DNA of 64,000 bases, taken from assembly GCA_029204225.1 (NCBI GenBank), contig CM055092.1, positions 61,371,279 through 61,435,278 on the forward strand, written 5' to 3'. The notes under the pieces are model-generated. The model was not told the DNA's origin and made no database searches. It saw only the letters and a program-made list of their open reading frames with translations. This document shows positions 56,760 through 64,000 of this stretch, piece after piece. The position numbers were made by a program, and so were the translations under genes. This stretch comes from Diphasiastrum complanatum (taxonomy: Eukaryota; Streptophyta; Lycopodiopsida; Lycopodiales; Lycopodiaceae). Numbering within the stretch: the first letter of the stretch is position 1; every line of letters starts with the position of its first letter.

Positions 56760-57790
56760 TCATGTCCTCATAGTAACATCTTTTGGCATTCTCATGCAGT
56801 ACAAACAAGGGTGTTTAGATGTAGCACTGTGAGAGACATTATACACGCATTTCAATGTTTTTAAATCACCTGTTAAGTGCCATTCAACATTGAAGTCTCC
56901 AATTCCTGGAACGTTGAGAAATCCTCCATCCATATGGTCCTTGATGATCCTAGAATAAAATGTCCTTGAGAATATCCATGATAATATATCATGATCCTCC
57001 TTCAGCACCTGTCCAAAGAACTAATTAAACTTATTTTACTATGAATTAATACTATCCATTGAATCTAATGTAATTATCTAAATTTTTTTGAATGTCCACC
57101 ATCAAAGACTCTGTTATTTTTCATTTTACATTTGAACTCCTATTGTTCATCAAGATACCCTCAGTGGATTTGCCTGTCAATATTGAGCCCAATGACATTC
57201 CAAGTGAAGCATTGTTCTTAATATTCCGAGGAGCTACTAATGCAGATCTGCAAAAAAAATAGATAGTTAGCAGAATATTACCATAGCTGAAATAAATCCA
57301 AATGTCATTGATCAAGTTACAAAAATTAGAATATGCTTACTTGAATGCACGAATCCTTTTATTTCAATAACGTCCTTTTGAAAGCGTTTGAATATCCTTG
57401 CAACTTTGTTGCTTTCGCTTCTTATTTCCAGCCTTCTTAGCCAATTTCACATCCTTCAGTAATTGTAAGTTTTCAACTCGAATAGATTGTAAGATTGATT
57501 GCATTTGCTCTAGTTCTGATTTGATATTGATTGTTATCTTCTGTAATGATTCATTGTTTCTTTTAAGTTGTTCAAATTTCTCCAAGGTCTTTTTGGAGAA
57601 GACAATTTCTATTTTGACAATAAGAGGATATCCGTATTAACTCACAGTCTAAAAACTGAATTTTCTTCATATAAAGTTGTTTTCCATGGGTTTTCAATCT
57701 CTCACAATATCCCAGTAATCCAGTATGCCCATTGCATATCCTTGTAACTAAATGAGTTATTGAAGAGAATGTGGGATGCGACAAAGTGCT
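56760..57790 (-). pseudogene. Unrecognised multi-exon gene, possibly transposase-like, minus strand
   Basis: Three pieces join with fitting phases. A coiled-coil exon (57585 down to about 57310; MEKFEQLKRNNESLQ, Lys-rich end) has one TGA where a Trp codon would fit, then a GTAAGC donor. An exon from 57247 (after a T-rich TTTGCAG acceptor) encodes SALVAPRNIKNNASLG and STEGILMNNRSSN before GTAAAATG. An exon from about 57008 (after TTTGGACAG) encodes VLKEDHDILSW, FNVEWHLTGDLKTLKCVY and a CLYC motif. The WHLTGDLK...HPCLYC layout resembles the middle of some DNA-transposon transposases, but I cannot name the family. A further open frame at 57572-57784 may be an upstream exon. Confidence 0.5.
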
Positions 57791-58089
57791 TGGATCTTGA
57801 GGATATAATGTTCACTCTGTCCACAAATCTAAGTTCTTCTTTCTTTCTGCCCTATAACGAGAACGTTCCTCATTAGATATTTGAATTCCTTTGCCTCCTC
57901 ATCTCTACAAAGGTGCCAAATCAGTAGGGATATCCAAATGTAGATGATACAATGTCATCATCAGAAAAAACAATAAAGTAATCAGATGCATTAAAGTACT
58001 AAGAATAGATTTTTCAAAACAAAACAAAATACTCATCTTTTATTATATTATATACTCTATATCATCAATCCAATCTCCATGCTTTTCTG
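57791..58089. other. Non-coding spacer
   Basis: AT-rich, no recognised feature. It separates the minus-strand gene from the plus-strand CACTA gene. Confidence 0.4.
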
Positions 58090-58330
58090 TCACGATTCAA
58101 ATTTGGAGATGGCGCTCATATATCCATTCCAGTAGGTAGTTGGTGCTCATATTTGAAAATGGCGCTCATATTTTCAACCCAATGTGAAGATGGTGTTCAT
58201 ATTTGGAGATGGCGCTCATATTTTCATTCCAGTGGAGGGAATCATATTCATACATTTTGCTTTTTTTCCTGATTCAAATTTGGGGATGGCGGTCATATTC
58301 TAGATCCAATGAGAGGATTGCCCTCTTCGT
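58090..58330 (+). repeat. Imperfect tandem repeat, core GGAGATGGCGCTCATATTT
   Basis: Five or six variants of the core (GGAGATGGCGCTCATAT, GAAAATGGCGCTCATATTT, GAAGATGGTGTTCATATTT, GGGGATGGCGGTCATATTC) are spaced roughly 30-60 bp apart. CACTA transposons often carry such motif arrays near their ends, but here it lies upstream of the transposase-associated gene. Confidence 0.7.
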
Positions 58331-58499
58331 AGCCAATGAAGGGAATGTATTTTTGAATTTAGACAAGTTAGACTGTGAACAATTTAGAGTTCTTAACTAT
58401 GACTATAGACACTATGGTTAGATCATTGGGAGTTGGGGGGGGCCTCGGAGTGGTGGGGGAAGCAATTAAACAATATTGTTTTTTTTATTTTGATATTTT

Positions 58500-60633
58500 T
58501 CTTTATCCTAGATGGCATTCCTTAAAGGGTCTTTTTGATATTGAGAACTCCTCTAATGTCTTCTCGAGGAGAGAAGAGACGATTGTAAAGAAGGCAATAG
58601 CCTCATTTCAAGCTCCGACAGGACACATGCGTTGCCTAAAGGGTGCGTTCACAAGGGACAACAAGATAAGTGGACTAAAGTCTCATGACTGGCATAATTT
58701 TTTACAGGTTGGCATGGCATGCTTTGTCACATTGCTTCCATCTCAGCATTGTGGATTACATTTTATAGCATGTCTTGTAATTTCACGATGACCTCATTGC
58801 GCATATATGTATCTCAATGACCAAATTGTTTTCGTGCATGCAATTTGTGCTTCCCTTGGTAATGAGAGGGTTCTTGACAGAGGAGTTAAGGAGTGCCATC
58901 TACAAAATCAGTGGTTTGGTGAGGTACGGTGAATGCAACTCACATCATTTTTCCTCGGGGTGATTCAAGTTGATGATTCAAGTTGATGATCTAGCTAACG
59001 AGTATGTCATTGTTGTTGACTTTTCTTATGAAGATACATTTCATCGAAGGAGATACCGCTGGCATCCATTGAGGTGACAAGACAAAGCTCCATCAAGGCA
59101 GCATGTTTGATTGAGAAGCACTTTCCCACATCCATTCTCACCATTCAAATGCATCTCAATGTGCATTTGGTAGATGAGGTGGCCATTGCAGGTACATCAT
59201 CTACTTGCGTCAATTGCCTATTCCTGAGTCCACCCTAGACTATTGCTATTGTGGTAATTCCCATGTTCTCTCATTAACATTGATCCATTTTTTTAATTCG
59301 GGCACTGTCCATAGTCGTTGGATGTTTTTCTTGGAAAGATTAATGAAAACATTGAAAGGCTTCATAAGACAAAGAGCAAGACCTGAGGGTAGCATGGCGG
59401 AAGGATGGCTAGTGCAAGAGTCCATGGTTTACATCACAGAGTTCCTTGCTCATAGCAATCCTTCTATTTCTTGTCTTTGGGATAAGAAGGATGATGAGCA
59501 TGTTTTTGGGAAAGTTCCTCAAGGAAAAGGAACGATCATGAGAATGAGTGAGTCATTCAGGGAGAAGGTAAATCAGTTTTGCATTCTTAATAGCGAGGAA
59601 ATGAAAAAGTGGATTTTCGCTATACAAAGAGGCCAAGGCTCGTAGACAAACTGCTCGAGCCACTGTTGTGTGATGTCCTTAGAGAAGCCTCGACAAGTAA
59701 CAGAGAGAGAGAGAGAGCAGGAATATGAAAGGTGCGATTTACATGTAAGCTATGATGATCATCATACACATGTTAATTAAAATATTTGTACGTGCAATTT
59801 TGTACATGTTTGTTTTATTCCTAACACATTTAGTTCTATTTCATTCAGTACAAAAAATACAATGCACTGTGGACGCATGGACGACACTTTCGTGGAGCGC
59901 ATTGACAAAAATAGAAATATGTATGATTGTGGAGTCATGGCAAATTTTACCCAAGAGAGTCAAGCAAGCAGGGCGGACACCAATTTACTCTCTTCTCAAG
60001 TTGATTATTGTGGGACAATCAATGACATCTTGAAGTTGGATTTAGGCAATTTAGCTTTTTCATATTTGATGTCAAATGGTTCAAAGTTATTTGCAATGGT
60101 CCCAATGCAACTGCCAAGAAAGATGGGAGCGGTTATTTTGCCATTGACCCTACCAAGTTTTGGACAAATCAAAGCGATACATTTGTTTTTCCTCAACAAT
60201 GTGAGCAGGTACATTTCTTCTATGTCTTCAAGATGTATATGCTCTTTTGTTGTCAATCAATCGCTTTTTAGTATACTGCAAATAATGTATATTGTGTAAA
60301 GTAATATCTAATAACATAGCTATGGATATTAACTACGAGTCAACATTTATGGTAACATCGATCAATTACAGGTGGTCTTTCACCCCGATCGTTCAGATCC
60401 CAGATGGTGGTACATAATTCAAGGCGCTCCTCGAAGTAAAAGAAATTTTGAAGATAGAGATGTCGTGGAGGACATGGCACTGCCAGTTGATGCACCTCAT
60501 GAACAAGATTGTGATGACAGATTCGATGACAAATTTTCAGAGGATGATCATGTGCAAACTTCACAAGCTAATGATGATGTTGAGCTTGATGCATCATCAT
60601 CGGATGGATCAACGACACATGACACACCTTCTT
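58500..60633 (+). pseudogene. CACTA (En/Spm-type) transposase gene, 3' part with DUF4218 and DUF4216 regions
   Basis: 58540-58720 encodes KISGLKSHDWHNFLQ, the junction between the Tnp2 transposase and DUF4218. 59071-59191 continues with IEKHFPTSILTIQMHLNVHL, and 59300-59640 with HSRWMFFLERLMKTLKGF, RPEGSMAEGWLVQES (typical DUF4218). 59862-60208 encodes a DUF4216-like part: VDYCGTINDILKLD, a one-base frameshift near 60050, then FDVKWFKV, GYFAIDPTKFW and a CEQ end. An intron with GT...AG ends (60209-60371) leads to VVFHPDRSDPRWWYIIQ and an acidic tail ending at 60633. The catalytic Tnp2 core is missing upstream, and the acceptor near 59297 looks lost (CGG instead of CAG). It cannot make a full transposase. 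Confidence 0.8.
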
Positions 60634-61100
60634 GATCTCACTCGCTGTCACTATCTCCATTAGCTTTTGAAGATCAACTTATTAATGATGAAGCTATAGG
60701 AGATATTTGGATAAGTAGAGATAGACTCGTTTGGTTTGGCGGATTTGTCGCATGATGAAGCGGCAAATAATAACGATGAACCACCAAAGGAATAAGTGAG
60801 ATAGTACGATGTATTTCAACTCATTGTAATATTAATCATATTGCTCATAGAGGTGATTACACTCTGTTAATTGACTAGTTGACATCAAACAAGAAGTCGA
60901 CGCATGTGAGTACACAATTTGTGGTCATCATTTTTTTGTGATACATAAATTTCTTTATTCGGTTGTGCATATGGCAACCAATCTTGATATAAAATGGAAT
61001 TCAATGTGGTGATAAGTAACAAATTCCAAAAGTGAGATCCATTTGCATCTGTTTTATACCATGGTTTATACCGAGGTGCCTTTTTTTTCATCAGTTTTGG
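60634..61100 (+). other. Non-coding tail of the CACTA element
   Basis: No open frame of note. It lies between the transposase-associated gene and the subterminal repeat. Confidence 0.4.
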
Positions 61101-61104
61101 TATT

Positions 61105-61355
61105 ACCCTCGGTTAGTAGAGTGCCCTGGAATGCCTCTTGCCACCTTGACCCTCTTTATAACCCTCTCTATATGCCTCTCTATAAATGTTTCAAAAACAA
61201 GTTCAAATTTTGGTAGGCTTATACCGAGGCCAATTGAGTGCCCTAGAATGCCCCTTTCCACCTTGACCCTCTTTATAACCCTCTCTATATGCCTCTCTAT
61301 AATTCTCTCTATAAATGTTTAAAAAACAAGTTCAAATTGGTAGGCTTATAACGAG
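61105..61355 (+). repeat. Tandem duplication near the CACTA right end
   Basis: Two units of about 115-125 bp share AGAGTGCCCT or GAGTGCCCTAGAATGCC, CCACCTTGACCCTC, TTTATAACCCTCTCTATATG and AACAAGTTCAAATT...GGTAGGCTTAT. The second unit has an extra CTCTCTATAATT. Position and repeat character fit a subterminal region. Confidence 0.75.
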
Positions 61356-61450
61356 GCCAAAAATCGGACCTGATGCTCAAGCATTCCGCACCCCCCACAC
61401 TCATTTTAAAACCTATCTTTCAAGGAAACACTCAAAAAAGTCATGGAAAT

Positions 61451-61469
61451 CGCCCGTCCTCTTGTAGTG
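61451..61469 (-). repeat. Probable CACTA right terminus
   Basis: On the minus strand this reads CACTACAAGAGGACGGGCG, the CACTACAAGA start typical of plant CACTA elements, at the expected place after the transposase-associated gene. The matching left terminus was not found, so the element may be truncated. Confidence 0.6.
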
Positions 61470-62340
<871 letters not shown>

Positions 62341-63111
62341 TCCAGATTTCACACGTGTGGGGAATGTCCACAAGTATGATGGATCAAGTTAAGCTTTGTG
62401 ATTAGCACAGTAACCTGATTCTAGATTGATTAGCAAGATCTAGTTCAGAAAAAATGGCTTAACCACAATCTAGCATGCCAAGCAACTGAATATGATAGCA
62501 ATGAATCAATAATGAGCAAAAGTACAAGATATCAGTGTATAAGCATTAGCTTCAACACGAGTTAGAGAGAGAAAGATAGAGAGATAACAAGCAAAATAGT
62601 TTAGATCCAAAATGGCATGAGGTAGCTACAAAACTTTGGTTCTTCATCATTGATTGTGAGGAGAGCTACACATATTTATGGAGTTTGAGGTAGATCGATG
62701 TAGAACCACATCTATTCATTACAAAATGACATCTAGAGTCTATGTGACATTTGTCACTTGCCATGCATGAGGTTCTACCAACTTTTTACAAGTGTGCTAG
62801 TTCTAACTAACAAAGTACAAATCATCATGCATGTGTCCATTACACTTTGTGCATGCCTTGCATGTCACTATGGATCACTTACAATCAATGCATGTGAATT
62901 GCCACGAGTTTCTACAAGCATGACTTTGCTAATTCTATGTCTACAAACTATATGCAAGTTGTATTCTTCAATCTAGACAATACATAACCATGTAGCTTGA
63001 GTTCTATGTAGGCCAAACTTGGCATTTTGCATTTATGAGCTACATACTTGCATGGTACAACATTTGTAGCAAGCCAAAAAATCAATATGGATTGTTTTTT
63101 TAATTTTAACA
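62341..63111 (-). repeat. Copia 3' LTR, reverse orientation (left end approximate)
   Basis: On the minus strand a polypurine tract (TTTTTAGGAGGAG) precedes TGTTAAAATTAAAAAAAC at 63111. CACACGTGTG occurs at 62350-62359, and layout and short strings match the reversed LTR-like segments at 9.7 and 28.3 kb. The 3' end of the LTR near 62340 is not fixed. Confidence 0.65.
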
Positions 63112-63128
63112 CTCCTCCTAAAAATAAT

Positions 63129-64000
63129 CTATATTGATTTGAGCATGGATCTTGGTATAACTCCAAGATTGGCTCTATGCTTGATGAAGGAACTTTTGCT
63201 CAAAGGTTTGGTGAGCATATCAGCAATACAAGATGATGTGTCGATGTGCTCCAAATTGATTTCCCCTCCAATGAGCTTCTCTCTCACGAAGTGATGTGCA
63301 ACTTCGATATGTTTGCTCCTTGCATGGAATGTCGGGTTGTTGGCAAGGACTTGGGCTGAAATGTTGTCACACATGATCATAGGTAGATCCTCTTCCAAGA
63401 TTATCTTTAGTTCCACTAGTAACCTCTTGATCCAAATCACTTCATGTGTTGTTGTAGTGAGTGCACATGATGAGAGTGATACAGTATCTTGCTTTTTGGA
63501 AAGCCAAGATATCAAGTTTCCTCCAAGATAAGCACTTGTAGATTTTCGATCTGCTCTATCACTTGCAAAATCCGAGTCTGAAAAACCAATAATAGAAAGA
63601 TCTTCACTTTTATACAATAAACCAAAATAAAAAGTTGAAGATATATATCTAAGCACTCTCTTGGCCATTTTCCAATGATAGATAGTAGGATTTTGCATAT
63701 CCTGGCTTAACTTATGAACACTAAAGCTTATGTCAGGTCTAGTTATTGTGAGCCAAATTAAGGAGCCTATAAGACTTCTAAAAAGTGTGATGTCCACGAA
63801 GGATCTTTCATTACCTTTGTTAGAGTCCTTTACATTTTGCTCCATAGGTGTTTCTATACTCTTACAATTAAACATATTGAACTTCTTTAACATTGAAAGA
63901 GCATACTTGGATTGACATACAAAAGCTTTATCTTTAAGAAAGTCAATCTCTAATCTTAGAATATAGTTAACTTTTCCAAGATCTTGCATCTTGAACTCTT
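63129..64000 (-). pseudogene. Ty1/copia reverse transcriptase end and RNase H, runs off the window
   Basis: The minus-strand frame is open from the window edge to 63129. It holds MQDLGKVNYILRLEIDF, the TPMEQ and LFRSLIGSLIWLTITRPD region, RNase H (SDSDFASDRADRKSTSAY, SWLSKKQDTVSLSS), then MCDNISAQVLANNPTFHARS, KHIEVAHHFVRE and DMLTKPLS. A small deletion removes the EAEYKA segment of RNase H, including its conserved Glu, so the enzyme would not work although the frame is kept. The rest of the element lies beyond 64000. Confidence 0.85.

Noticed and set aside
57364-57585. Coiled-coil frame as a host structural protein
   Set aside because: It joins in phase to downstream exons with a transposase-like layout and has an internal stop, so it was treated as part of that gene.

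Overview
The window looks like nuclear DNA of a land plant with a large, repeat-rich genome. It is AT-rich and filled with Ty1/copia and Ty3/gypsy LTR retrotransposons that prime from initiator tRNA-Met (TGGTATCAGAGC sites), plus a CACTA-type DNA transposon. One host gene is recognised: the 3' exons of indole-3-glycerol-phosphate synthase, an enzyme of plastid tryptophan synthesis, with a 1.8-kb intron. The species cannot be named from the sequence. A fern, lycophyte, gymnosperm or large-genome angiosperm would all fit.

Layout. 1-4.5 kb: end of the IGPS gene and its 3' flank. 4.5-8.5 kb: a reversed copia fragment, then a more GC-rich block holding a 0.7-kb hairpin-forming inverted repeat, ending in a second copy of about 145 bp of the IGPS 3' flank. 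8.5-13.6 kb: truncated, inverted and order-permuted copia pieces mixed with a gypsy gag. 13.6-25.3 kb: two related gypsy copies (gags with three and four zinc knuckles) around a shared LTR; one has a leader of AGATCTCGACCGA repeats followed by about 1.2 kb of T-rich DNA. 25.3-36 kb: gypsy DNA including a chromodomain integrase end, interrupted by a gypsy element (E) with a clean AGATG target duplication.

36-54.4 kb is a nest of three copia elements solved to the base. Element A (35955-54400, target site AGTTG) is old and full of point stops. Inside it lie C (39805-45665, target site CTGAT), with LTRs that read as identical and an intact 1316-codon gag-pol, and B (47160-53203, target site ACAAC). 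B keeps gag and a protease, but its integrase and reverse-transcriptase region has lost recognisable catalytic motifs while staying largely open. 54.4-61.5 kb: a CACTA-type transposon (DUF4218 and DUF4216 parts) and an unrecognised multi-exon gene on the other strand. 61.5-64 kb: a (CT)56 microsatellite, a reversed copia LTR and the end of its pol, which runs off the window.

Apart from IGPS the genes do not form a pathway. The content is a record of nested insertion, recombination and decay. C is the only element here that could plausibly still supply proteins, perhaps to relatives such as B.
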